From the NCBI GenBank assembly GCA_021531775.1, contig JAFBIU010000016.1, positions 16,078-80,077 of the forward strand: a stretch of 64,000 nt of DNA, read 5' to 3'. The stretch's first letter is position 1. Every line of letters begins with the position of its first letter. The position numbers and the translations under genes are program-made. Source of the stretch: Parabacteroides distasonis (GTDB lineage Bacteria > Bacteroidota > Bacteroidia > Bacteroidales > Tannerellaceae). The notes under the pieces are model-generated. The model searched no databases and had not been told where the DNA came from. It worked only from the letters and a program-made list of their open reading frames with translations. Below are positions 9,328 through 17,075 of this stretch, piece after piece.

Positions 9328-10662
9328 ATGAAAGCTACTGAAGTTTTAGACAATTTGAAAAGACGTTTTCCGAACGAACCCGAGTATCATCAGGCCGTAT
9401 CTGAAGTGTTAGGTACAATCGAAGAGGCTTACAATCAACATCCTGAATTTGACAAAGCGAACTTGATTGAACGTCTCTGTATTCCCGATCGAATCTTCTC
9501 ATTCCGTGTTACTTGGGTAGATGACAAGGGTAACGTGCAGACCAACATGGGCTATCGTATCCAACATAACAATGCCATTGGCCCGTACAAAGGCGGTATC
9601 CGTTTCCATGCATCGGTCAATCTGTCTATCCTGAAGTTCTTGGCCTTCGAACAAACCTTTAAGAACTCATTGACTACCCTGCCGATGGGTGGTGGCAAGG
9701 GTGGTTCTGACTTTAGCCCCCGTGGTAAGTCCAATGCAGAGATCATGCGCTTCTGTCAAGCATTCGTCACCGAATTGTGGCGCCACATTGGTCCGGACAC
9801 AGACGTTCCGGCTGGTGACATTGGTGTAGGCGGTCGTGAAGTAGGTTTCATGTACGGCATGTACAAGAAGTTGGCACGCGAGAACACCGGTACCTTCACA
9901 GGTAAGGGATTGGAATTCGGTGGTTCACTGGTTCGTCCGGAAGCTACAGGTTACGGTAATGTGTACTTCCTGTTGCAGATGCTGAATACACGTGGCATCG
10001 AACTGGCCGGCAAGACCGTTTGTGTATCCGGTTCTGGTAACGTTGCCCAATATACAGTCGAGAAGCTCATCAGCTTGGGAGCTAAGGTAGTGACCATGTC
10101 TGACTCAGACGGCTACATCTACGATCCGGACGGTATCGACCGCGAGAAGTTAGACTACATCATGGAACTGAAGAACCTCTACCGCGGACGTATCCGTGAA
10201 TATGCCGAGCAATACGGTTGCAAGTACGTTGCAGGTGCTCGTCCTTGGGGTGAGAAGTGCGACATCGCCATGCCGAGTGCTACGCAGAACGAAATCGATG
10301 GCGAAGATGCACAGAAACTGTTGGCCAATGGCTGTATTGCCGTTTCAGAAGGTGCCAACATGCCCTCAACTCCGGAAGCTATCGATGCCTTCTTGAAGGC
10401 CAAGATCCTGTATGCTCCGGGTAAGGCTGCCAATGCCGGTGGTGTTTCTGTATCTGGTTTGGAAATGACCCAGAACGCCCAGAAGCTGAGCTGGAGTGCA
10501 GAAGAGGTAGATCAGAAGTTGCAAAGCATCATGCAGAACATTCACGAACAATGCGTGAAGTATGGCAAGCAGGAAGATGGTTACGTGAACTACGTGAAGG
10601 GAGCTAACGTTGCCGGATTCATGAAGGTTGCCAAGGCCATGATGGCACAAGGTATTCTCTAA
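9328..10662 (+). CDS. gdhA: Glutamate dehydrogenase (hexameric, NADP-type length)
   Basis: Interconverts 2-oxoglutarate plus ammonia and glutamate in the cytoplasm. 444 residues from the ATG at 9328 (MKATEVLDNLKRRFPNEPEY); the frame is open 20 codons upstream but that part is leader below the promoter. The active-site segments IGPYKGGIRFH and TTLPMGGGKGGSDF are present, the latter holding the catalytic lysine, as is the Rossmann glycine motif VSGSGNVAQY. Length and PMGGGKGGSDF fit the ~450-residue family common in Bacteroides. Cofactor choice cannot be fixed by eye. It is monocistronic, between its own promoter and a strong terminator. Confidence 0.96.
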   Translation: MKATEVLDNLKRRFPNEPEYHQAVSEVLGTIEEAYNQHPEFDKANLIERLCIPDRIFSFRVTWVDDKGNVQTNMGYRIQHNNAIGPYKGGIRFHASVNLSILKFLAFEQTFKNSLTTLPMGGGKGGSDFSPRGKSNAEIMRFCQAFVTELWRHIGPDTDVPAGDIGVGGREVGFMYGMYKKLARENTGTFTGKGLEFGGSLVRPEATGYGNVYFLLQMLNTRGIELAGKTVCVSGSGNVAQYTVEKLISLGAKVVTMSDSDGYIYDPDGIDREKLDYIMELKNLYRGRIREYAEQYGCKYVAGARPWGEKCDIAMPSATQNEIDGEDAQKLLANGCIAVSEGANMPSTPEAIDAFLKAKILYAPGKAANAGGVSVSGLEMTQNAQKLSWSAEEVDQKLQSIMQNIHEQCVKYGKQEDGYVNYVKGANVAGFMKVAKAMMAQGIL

Positions 10663-10692
10663 GAACTAACAAAATATACTCTCATAGGCAAA

Positions 10693-10738
10693 TGCGGGTG
10701 TACAACTTGGGAAAGTCGTACACCCGCAACTATTTTTA
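10693..10738 (+). terminator. Rho-independent terminator of gdhA
   Basis: TGCGGGTGTAC (10693-10703) pairs perfectly with GTACACCCGCA (10718-10728), followed by ACTATTTTT. This 11-bp GC-rich stem with a T-run lies 30 bases after the gdhA stop. Confidence 0.85.
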
Positions 10739-10759
10739 ATCAACTACACAATTGACTGC

Positions 10760-11923
10760 TTATTCAATCCAGGGCTGCCACTTGGCTTCGCTTTCGTTGG
10801 CGGTTACCACCGTCTCCACAAACTGCATACCACGCAAACCATCCTGTTCGTTCGGGAAGTCGAGCATTTCCGGTGTCGGAGTCTCGCCATTAGCCTTGGC
10901 ACGAACCGTAAGCGCAAAGTTCCGATAGATATTGGCAAATGATTCGAAGAAGCCTTCCGGATGTCCGGCCGGTGTACGTGTGTTCCAAGCAGCCAGATCA
11001 TGCATATTGGAATTGTTGCCCACCAGTACAGTCTCCATCGGACGGTCGCCCCACTTCACCAACAGCACGTTCGGATCCATCTGACGCCATTCCAGACCAG
11101 CCTTGTCACCATAAATACGTACGCGGATGTTGTTAGCCTCGCCTGTGCAGACCTGAGTAGCCATCAACACACCTGTCAGGCCATTTTCAAAACGCAGGAA
11201 GACGGCTCCATCATCATCGATCGGACGACCCGGAACGATCGAATGCAGATCAGCACAAACCTCTTTGACGCGTTGACCGGTGATGTACTCCAACAGATGC
11301 CAAGCATGTGTACCAATGTCACCCATGCAACCAGCCTTACCCGAACGCTTCGGGTCCGTACGCCAGCCGGCATTGTTGCCACCCTTCAACTCAATACGTT
11401 GAGACAACCAGCCCTGTGTATATTCTACAAACACACGACGAACCTCACCGATTTCACCAGCTGCAATGCGGGCCTTTGCCTCTTTCACAGCCGGATAACC
11501 TGAATAGACATGCGTCAATGCCAATACAAGTCCCGTCTCCTTCACCTTGTCAGCCAGCAGGTGAGCCTCTTCCAATGAGAAGGTAATCGGTTTGTCAATC
11601 ACCACATGGAAACCACGTTCCAAAGCCATCATGGCCGGTTCGAAGTGCCAGCGGTTCGGAGTAACGATCGTTACAAAGTCCATCCGTTCGCCCTCCGGCA
11701 AGGTCATTTCGTGTTCAAACATCTCCTGGTAGGTGTCATAGATACGGTCGTCCGGGATGAAATAGGAACGGCCTGAGCTACGGGAAATTTCCGGATTGAC
11801 ACTGAAACATCCACATACCAACTCGATCTGACACTCCATCAAGGCAGCACGACGATGAATCGCGCCAATAAAGGCGTCGCTACCGCCGCCTATCATACCC
11901 ATTCTTAATTTTCGGTTTTTCAT
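10760..11923 (-). CDS. Gfo/Idh/MocA family oxidoreductase
   Basis: 387 residues with an N-terminal Rossmann fold (KLRMGMIGGGSDAFIGAIH) that should bind NAD(P), the EKP-like motif as VVIDKPITFSLEEA near residue 115, and a C-terminal alpha/beta domain with GCMGDIGTHAWHLLEYITG (the active-site histidine region). Such enzymes oxidise or reduce sugars, inositols and their derivatives; the substrate cannot be told from sequence. There is no signal peptide, so it is cytoplasmic. A -7 box (TACATTTG, minus strand, 11969-11976) lies about 45 bases upstream of the ATG. No sugar gene is adjacent, so its pathway is open. Confidence 0.88.
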   Translation of the reverse strand: MKNRKLRMGMIGGGSDAFIGAIHRRAALMECQIELVCGCFSVNPEISRSSGRSYFIPDDRIYDTYQEMFEHEMTLPEGERMDFVTIVTPNRWHFEPAMMALERGFHVVIDKPITFSLEEAHLLADKVKETGLVLALTHVYSGYPAVKEAKARIAAGEIGEVRRVFVEYTQGWLSQRIELKGGNNAGWRTDPKRSGKAGCMGDIGTHAWHLLEYITGQRVKEVCADLHSIVPGRPIDDDGAVFLRFENGLTGVLMATQVCTGEANNIRVRIYGDKAGLEWRQMDPNVLLVKWGDRPMETVLVGNNSNMHDLAAWNTRTPAGHPEGFFESFANIYRNFALTVRAKANGETPTPEMLDFPNEQDGLRGMQFVETVVTANESEAKWQPWIE

Positions 11924-12047
11924 GAAGAAAAAAATAATAAGTTTATACTAAGAGAATAATCGTTGCAACAAATGTAGTCAAATTTTTGGAATATAAGCGT
12001 CACTTCCAGCAAATACTACACAGATTATTCCAAATTAGACTTCGACC

Positions 12048-12809
12048 TTATTCATCATCTCCACCCATCACCATACTCTGGATCGTCTGGTCGCCTTCGG
12101 CAGCCTGCTGTTCCTGCTGCTGCTGTTGCTGTTCCTGCTGCTGGCTCAGGTATTTCTGATAAGCCTCTTCGATATCCTTTTCCTTGTTGGTACGATACTC
12201 CTTACAGATGTCTTTGTGCTGATTATAAACCTCTTCCAAAGCCTGTTTCGCCTCATCGAGCTCTTCCGCTTTCGCACCTGCCAACTTGGCCGTGATCCGT
12301 TGCGTATAGAGTCCGAAGTTATATTGGATCTTGCCGTCAGTCTCTTCGCAGATGGCCTTCACAGCCTCCATGCAGACATCACGCCGGTCCTTATTGATCT
12401 CCGGCATGGTACAACGGAGCACATGCATGTCATCCTCGTCCGAACCCGTATCTCCGATATTCCGTTTCTCTTCCTCCATCTCCTGACGCTCCTTTTCGTC
12501 CAGCAAGTCATCCAGGCCTTCGCGCTCTTCCAGCTTGAACTCCGGATGCACCTTCAGCACAGCCTGGCCGATGGAGAACAACAACTTCTCATCATTCGGA
12601 ATGATGATAAACTGATAGTCGTTGGGCAAAGCCACCTGTGCCACCTCCTCCAGGTTCAGGTCGCCAGAGGCAGATGACAACTTGACCTCCAACAAGGCCA
12701 TCGGATCAGCCTTCACACAAATGTTGGCCAGTTGGTAACACATGAGGGCTGCATACCCGCTCATTTTCTTCTGCGCTTCATTCAGCAGTATTCTTACACT
12801 GTTTCTCAT
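12048..12809 (-). CDS. Conserved-looking hypothetical protein, acidic, Gln-rich C terminus
   Basis: 253 residues without signal peptide or membrane span. The first ~100 residues look globular (MRNSVRILLNEAQKKMSGYAA...). The middle is highly charged (DDLLDEKERQEMEEEKRN), a helical segment follows (residues ~150-215), and the end holds a run of Q and E (about 225-240) that looks like a coiled coil or disordered tail. I recognise no family. The PEGA-domain gene lies 29 bases upstream on the same strand, so they probably share a transcript. Confidence 0.65.
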   Translation of the reverse strand: MRNSVRILLNEAQKKMSGYAALMCYQLANICVKADPMALLEVKLSSASGDLNLEEVAQVALPNDYQFIIIPNDEKLLFSIGQAVLKVHPEFKLEEREGLDDLLDEKERQEMEEEKRNIGDTGSDEDDMHVLRCTMPEINKDRRDVCMEAVKAICEETDGKIQYNFGLYTQRITAKLAGAKAEELDEAKQALEEVYNQHKDICKEYRTNKEKDIEEAYQKYLSQQQEQQQQQQEQQAAEGDQTIQSMVMGGDDE

Positions 12810-12838
12810 CGTTCTTCTTACATTAATATATTATATGA

Positions 12839-14209
12839 TTATCTTCTTTTCATCTTCAGCTCCAGATTAAGCATATCATTGCCCTTGATCCGCACCCGCT
12901 TGTAGGCCTCGCGATAGCCCTTCTTCACCAAGAGGATCTCCTGCATCGATTCGGCAGGCAGGTCGCTCAAGATACAAGGCGTATGCCCCACGGGCACACC
13001 ATTCAGATAGACCTCCGCATCGACCACATTGCTGGAGAGGTTGATCCGTCCATAATCGGCCGAAGGCGCACCTGTCTTCAAGTTCACCTCCGGTTGCGAA
13101 CCAATCTCGATCATACGCGTTTTCGATTCGACACCCTCCTTACGGGTGTTGATCGCATAACGTCCGGGAGCCAAAGACTCCTCCCAGCTGCCATCCGCCA
13201 CCTTCTCGCGATTCACCCAGATCTCCGTCTGTTCGTCGAAAGCCTCAATGCGTACCCGGGCTGTATCAGGCTCCAAGGCATCCAACAGATCGGCCTGCTG
13301 ATCGGGTGTGATCGGCTCGGCATCCTCATCCGCATTGGCCAGCTGGTTAGCCGGAGCCAACAGCAACTCCTCCTCGTTCCAATAGGGATAGGGCTCAAAA
13401 TCCGTCTCCCGCAGATCGATCCGTTTCCGTTGGGAGGCACCCAAGGTGACCATCCCATTGTAATAGCAGACCTGATCATGGGTCACGGTCAGGTGATAAC
13501 GGCCGGGAGCCAGACGAGCCACCTGGGTACCGGTCTGTCCGACACGCTTGCCGTCGATCCAGATCTCCGCCTCCGGAATGGCCGTATAGACATGCAACAT
13601 GGCATAGAAGGGCTGCAGATTGACCTGCGTCACCTCCCGTTCCTCCTCGTCGAGCTCCACCTCGCCCTCCACCGGCTGGTAGAAAGGAGCCTCGGCCCGA
13701 TAGGTGTGCTTGCCCAATGGCAGATAGACCTGCACGAAACCGTTGCGCGTACGGAAGAAACCACTATCGACATAGAGGACCGCATTGGACGGATTGATCT
13801 GAAAGACCGCCCACTGCTTGCCAGGCTTATACTCCTTGTCCAGGCTGTTCGTGATCAGATCGGCCGAATAGTATCTCTTCTTTTTCAGCCCCTTACCGGG
13901 TATCTTCCACGAGATTTGACCGTAATCGGGATGCGCAATGGTGAGGTATGTACACTTGTGGGGAAGCAAGAGGCGCACATAACCATCCGCCTCTTCGGGG
14001 GTGAACTTCTCCGCCCCCATGGAAAACAAGAAGCCCGACTCGTTGGTACGCAAATCCAAGACAGCCTGCCGTTTATCCAACTGGACGGCATGTGCCTTTC
14101 TGGCCGCACGCTTTTCACATACGAACTCCCGCACGCTCATTTGCTGTGCCATGAGCGGAATAGCAGTTAAAAGCCAGAGTAGCGCGACGAGGTATCTTGC
14201 TGTTTTCAT
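12839..14209 (-). CDS. Secreted PEGA-domain protein
   Basis: 456 residues from the ATG at 14209, with a signal peptide (MKTARYLVALLWLLTAIPLMAQQ). Several PEGA-type beta-sandwich repeats are visible: AEIWIDGKRVGQTGTQVARLAPGRY (from about residue 215), TEIWVNREKVADGSWEESLAPGRY, and AEVYLNGVPVGHTPCILSDLPAE near the end. PEGA domains usually sit on cell-surface or periplasmic proteins. The frame opens 25 codons earlier, but the signal peptide fixes the start. A TATCTTTG box on the minus strand (14255-14262) lies about 45 bases upstream. Its partner is the downstream unknown gene. Confidence 0.8.
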   Translation of the reverse strand: MKTARYLVALLWLLTAIPLMAQQMSVREFVCEKRAARKAHAVQLDKRQAVLDLRTNESGFLFSMGAEKFTPEEADGYVRLLLPHKCTYLTIAHPDYGQISWKIPGKGLKKKRYYSADLITNSLDKEYKPGKQWAVFQINPSNAVLYVDSGFFRTRNGFVQVYLPLGKHTYRAEAPFYQPVEGEVELDEEEREVTQVNLQPFYAMLHVYTAIPEAEIWIDGKRVGQTGTQVARLAPGRYHLTVTHDQVCYYNGMVTLGASQRKRIDLRETDFEPYPYWNEEELLLAPANQLANADEDAEPITPDQQADLLDALEPDTARVRIEAFDEQTEIWVNREKVADGSWEESLAPGRYAINTRKEGVESKTRMIEIGSQPEVNLKTGAPSADYGRINLSSNVVDAEVYLNGVPVGHTPCILSDLPAESMQEILLVKKGYREAYKRVRIKGNDMLNLELKMKRR

Positions 14210-14314
14210 CGTAGATTCAAGCCACCCTGATATGACAGGGAGGAAGAATAGATGCAAAGATATGGATTTCTTTGGAAAAACCATTTTTCTCGTCCTTTAA
14301 AAAGAGTTCCATAC

Positions 14315-14383
14315 AAAAAAAGCCATCCATCACGGACAGCTCTTTCAATACTTTTGCTTTATTAAATCTAATACCATGAAAAA
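14315..14383 (-). ncRNA. Candidate small RNA, copy A
   Basis: Minus-strand unit made of a -7-like box (AATCTTTG, 14389-14396), a conserved core with CATGGTATTAGATTTAA, and a hairpin (AGCTGTCC at 14334-14341 with GGATGGCT at 14321-14328, two G-U pairs) followed by seven Ts (14315-14321). It shares layout and core with copies B (14471-14538) and C (35534-35603). The terminator stem differs in sequence but keeps its pairing. Predicted transcript about 70 nt. No coding sense is apparent. Its promoter is the weakest of the three. Confidence 0.6.
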
Positions 14384-14470
14384 CAATGCAAAGATTATGT
14401 CTGTTTACCCACAATCTAAGCACGAATGTTTACTTTTATGATGTTGGTTTAGATCAGGTTGATTAACGAT

Positions 14471-14538
14471 AAAAAAAGGCTATCCATCCCGGACAGCCAA
14501 TTTCATTGTTAACCTTAAATCTAATACCATGAAAAACA
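14471..14538 (-). ncRNA. Candidate small RNA, copy B
   Basis: Minus-strand unit with a perfect -7 box (TATATTTG, 14544-14551) and a TTG -33 box 19 bases further up (14571-14573). The conserved core CATGGTATTAGATTTAAGG continues into TTAACAATGAA. The hairpin GGCTGTCC (14491-14498) / GGATAGCC (14478-14485) is followed by seven Ts (14471-14477). Promoter, core and intrinsic terminator within 80 bases argue for a free-standing RNA. It lies in tandem with copy A, about 150 bases upstream of it on the same strand. Confidence 0.72.
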
Positions 14539-14543
14539 CAGTG

Positions 14544-14573
14544 CAAATATAGAGACTTTTCATTACACTGCAA
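14544..14573 (-). promoter_or_regulatory. Promoter of candidate small RNA copy B
   Basis: Minus-strand TTG (14571-14573) and TATATTTG (14544-14551) with 19 bases between them, the optimal Bacteroidetes spacing. There is no protein gene downstream before the terminator. Confidence 0.7.
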
Positions 14574-14722
14574 GCTATTCCGATAAAAAACCACTCCAAA
14601 TTAACATAATTTACATGGATTCCGTTCAAATCGAACTATAAGGGCTATTTCCCCCTATCTAAAAGTCCTTGCTCCGGTCCCATACGATGGTAATCCTCTC
14701 CGTTACAAAGAGGCCAAACCTG

Positions 14723-14753
14723 TTGGAATCTTTGCGCAAATCGATTATATTTG
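14723..14753 (+). promoter_or_regulatory. Orphan promoter in front of the palindrome cluster
   Basis: TTG (14723-14725) and TATATTTG (14746-14753) lie 20 bases apart on the plus strand. Transcription would run through the palindrome cluster at 14844-14911 towards the ATPase gene at 15221. It may drive the ATPase/DUF3226 pair with a ~460-nt leader, or a separate RNA. The rest of 14574-14843 shows nothing further that I can name. Confidence 0.5.
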
Positions 14754-14843
14754 CGTACGATAATGCCGCTGGCTCGTCAAACACCTCTCAAAAGGTAGCC
14801 TATTGCAATCCCTCCTGAACAGTCAATCGAAGGGTGTCCGGAC

Positions 14844-14911
14844 GTCGTCAAACGATCGTCTGACGGACATCAAGCAGTCGCCTGACAGCCGTCAAACAAT
14901 CGTTTGACGAC
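14844..14911. repeat. Three tandem palindromic units (REP-like)
   Basis: Three units of about 22 bases in a row, each nearly self-complementary: CGTCAAACGATCGTCTGACG (14846-14865), a degenerate middle unit ATCAAGCAGTCGCCTGA (14868-14884) and CGTCAAACAATCGTTTGACG (14890-14909). A further half site CGTCAAAC occurs near 14774. The outer units could form stem-loops as RNA or bind a dimeric protein as DNA. The layout resembles REP-type extragenic palindromes; no REP-associated transposase is in the window. Confidence 0.6.
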
Positions 14912-15220
14912 ATACAACATACCTATGAATATCCTATCAAACGAGATCCCAACCTATGTTCAAGGAGCATGTAACCCTACTTCTATAGCCATTACAACCT
15001 ATAGGCAGAAATCTCTGAGATACCAGTCAGCTCTCATCTCGAAAGGTTATCGAAGGATAGACAACGCTACCACATCAAAATTTTGTAGAAAACGAATTGG
15101 AATTTGACAGTTTGGAATAAATCCCTTAATTTTGCTATTGAATCCACTATACAAAGGTATGTTGGCATTTGCCGGCAGAGCCATAGCAAGGGTAATAAAA
15201 CAGAAGCATTCAATACGGAT

Positions 15221-16261
15221 ATGTTTAGTACGCTCGAAATAGAACGATTCAGGGGCATCAAGTATGCTCGGATCGATAATCTGAGAAAGATTAATCTCTT
15301 TTTCGGAAAAAATAATTGTGGTAAATCGTCACTATTGGATGCTGTTTTTCTCATTGCCGGGTTATCGAATCCCAAATTACCCTTGAATGTAAATATTCTC
15401 CGCAATTATAGAAAACTGGACAAGTCCGATATGCTGCTGGATTTCTATGCCCTGGATGCATCACAACCTATATCTATCATTGCTTGGAATGACGAAAAAC
15501 GTGAGCTGGATATTTCATTGGTGGAATCGTCAGAAACAAAAGTGGATCTATTAAGCGATGAAAACAAAATTGCATCGACGGATACCGACAACAGGTATGG
15601 ACTTGCCTTGAAGGGCTATATCAATGGGATCTCTTGTGAATCAGCCATCGTACTGTCCAAAAAGAGTGAGACAGAACTTGAGCAGCAAATCAATCTGGAT
15701 CGTAACTACAAGGAAGTTTTGAGTTGCAGGTACTTGACTCCCAAATATGATTTCTATACCTCAATTGCAGGTTTGGTGCATGTTATCAAGAATAAAGATG
15801 AGCAGTTTATCTTGGATGCACTAAGATTGATTGAACCCAATCTGAAGGATATGGTCTTATCTCAGGATGAAGTACTTGTAGATATTGGTTACGACAAACG
15901 CATCCCCATCAATATGATGGGAGACGGAGCCCGCAAGGTACTCTCCATGCTGACAACACTCTATGAATGCAGAAATGGCATCGTTTTGATTGATGAGATC
16001 AGCAATGGTTTCCATTATTCAGTCATGAAAGGATTGTGGCGTGTCATCATTGATGCAGCCAACCGGAATCATGTTCAAGTATATGCTACAACACACGATA
16101 TTGACTCCATTAAGGGATTACGTGATGCCGCTCTGCTGACCGATGAGAATACGGTCGCTTGTTTCAAGTTGCAGAAGACTCATGAATCCGAGTTGAGAGC
16201 CTATCATTACTCGCTTGAAAGTGTTGATTATTCGTTGAATCAGGAAATTGAGATCAGATAG
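15221..16261 (+). CDS. AAA family (ABC-type) ATPase, first gene of a two-gene module
   Basis: 346 residues from the ATG at 15221 (MFSTLEIERFRGIKYARI). The Walker A GKNNCGKSS lies at 29-37, a signature-like MGDGARKVLSML near 240, Walker B GIVLIDEISNGFHYSV near 265, and the switch histidine ATTHDIDSI near 300. This is the AAA_15/AAA_21, SMC-like class found in OLD, PARIS and similar defence systems. The frame extends upstream to 15104, but those residues lack family character. The next gene begins 1 base after the stop, so they form a coupled pair. The DNA is AT-richer than the lpx region, suggesting horizontal arrival. Confidence 0.82.
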   Translation: MFSTLEIERFRGIKYARIDNLRKINLFFGKNNCGKSSLLDAVFLIAGLSNPKLPLNVNILRNYRKLDKSDMLLDFYALDASQPISIIAWNDEKRELDISLVESSETKVDLLSDENKIASTDTDNRYGLALKGYINGISCESAIVLSKKSETELEQQINLDRNYKEVLSCRYLTPKYDFYTSIAGLVHVIKNKDEQFILDALRLIEPNLKDMVLSQDEVLVDIGYDKRIPINMMGDGARKVLSMLTTLYECRNGIVLIDEISNGFHYSVMKGLWRVIIDAANRNHVQVYATTHDIDSIKGLRDAALLTDENTVACFKLQKTHESELRAYHYSLESVDYSLNQEIEIR

Positions 16262-16262
16262 T

Positions 16263-16883
16263 ATGAATAAGATCTTCATTGAATCAAAGAAGGAACAGAC
16301 TGCAGAATGTAACTTCCTGAAAGCTATATTAGCTAAATTCTTTCCTGATAAGGCAGTGCAATTTGTTTGCATGAATGGCGTAGGTAATCTGTTTAATGAG
16401 ACCAATAGAAACCAGATGAACCAAGCTATTGTAGATGGAGACCAAGTGATAGTTATCTTGGATGCTGATACGAAGGAGAAAGGTTTCGGTTTTGAAGCAA
16501 GACTTCAAGAGGTTAACAACAAGAAAAAGCAGCATAACTTGGAATTCCCTTTATTCTTGTATCCGAACCATGCTGATGATGGTGATGTTGAAACACTAAT
16601 GGAATGGTTAGCACAAAAAGAGTTACATGGAAGCTGGTGGGATTGTTTTGAAGATTATGAAAAGTGTGTAAGTTGTGCGAAAGATGACAATGGATCTCCT
16701 CGTTATTTGATGCCGAACCGCAAGGCGAAGTTACATACTTATATCAGTTCACAAAAACTATCCAATGCCAAGAGAGATAAATTGGGCGCAGGTAATTGGT
16801 TGTTTGGGGACACTATGTATTGGGATCTGAATAGAACTGCATTGATTCCTTTAATAGATTTTCTCCGTACAAACTTGAACTAA
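16263..16883 (+). CDS. DUF3226-like (TOPRIM-type) partner of the ATPase
   Basis: 206 residues from the ATG at 16263. An early glutamate (IFIESKKEQTAECNF), an acidic strand VIVILDADT near residue 67 and FPLFLYPNHADDGDVETLMEWL near residue 100 follow the E...DxD...DG-x-E layout of DUF3226/TOPRIM-like folds. TOPRIM proteins cut or rejoin nucleic acid with Mg2+. In OLD and PARIS systems an ATPase senses phage and a TOPRIM protein is the effector; a similar division here is inference. The family assignment rests on motif pattern alone. Confidence 0.6.
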   Translation: MNKIFIESKKEQTAECNFLKAILAKFFPDKAVQFVCMNGVGNLFNETNRNQMNQAIVDGDQVIVILDADTKEKGFGFEARLQEVNNKKKQHNLEFPLFLYPNHADDGDVETLMEWLAQKELHGSWWDCFEDYEKCVSCAKDDNGSPRYLMPNRKAKLHTYISSQKLSNAKRDKLGAGNWLFGDTMYWDLNRTALIPLIDFLRTNLN

Positions 16884-16968
16884 TACCCCATTTTTAGGGT
16901 ACTATCATATTCATCACACATTTTATGATTGATTGGTGCAAGACATAGGCTATTGCTGCATTTTCGAT

Positions 16969-16990
16969 CGTAACGTAACGTTACGTTACG
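16969..16990. repeat. Perfect 22-bp palindrome
   Basis: CGTAACGTAAC (16969-16979) is followed at once by its exact reverse complement (16980-16990), giving four alternating GTAAC/GTTAC blocks. It lies about 85 bases after the DUF3226 gene and about 85 bases before the next -7 box. It could be an operator for a dimeric regulator or a recombination or methylation target. The rest of 16884-17075 shows nothing else that I can support. Confidence 0.65.
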
Positions 16991-17075
16991 CCCGATAATG
17001 TATGTACCTAAGACATGTTTTCTTCACAGCTACAAAAAAAACTTTCCCAAAGACTACGGAATACGAATAAACCTT

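Noticed and set aside
14846..14909. CRISPR array
   Set aside because: Only three adjacent palindromic units without spacers and no cas genes; a REP-like cluster fits better.
14904..15107. Open frame of 67 codons running up to the ATPase gene
   Set aside because: It begins inside a palindrome, has no family-like pattern and lies in the leader of the ATPase gene; treated as non-coding.
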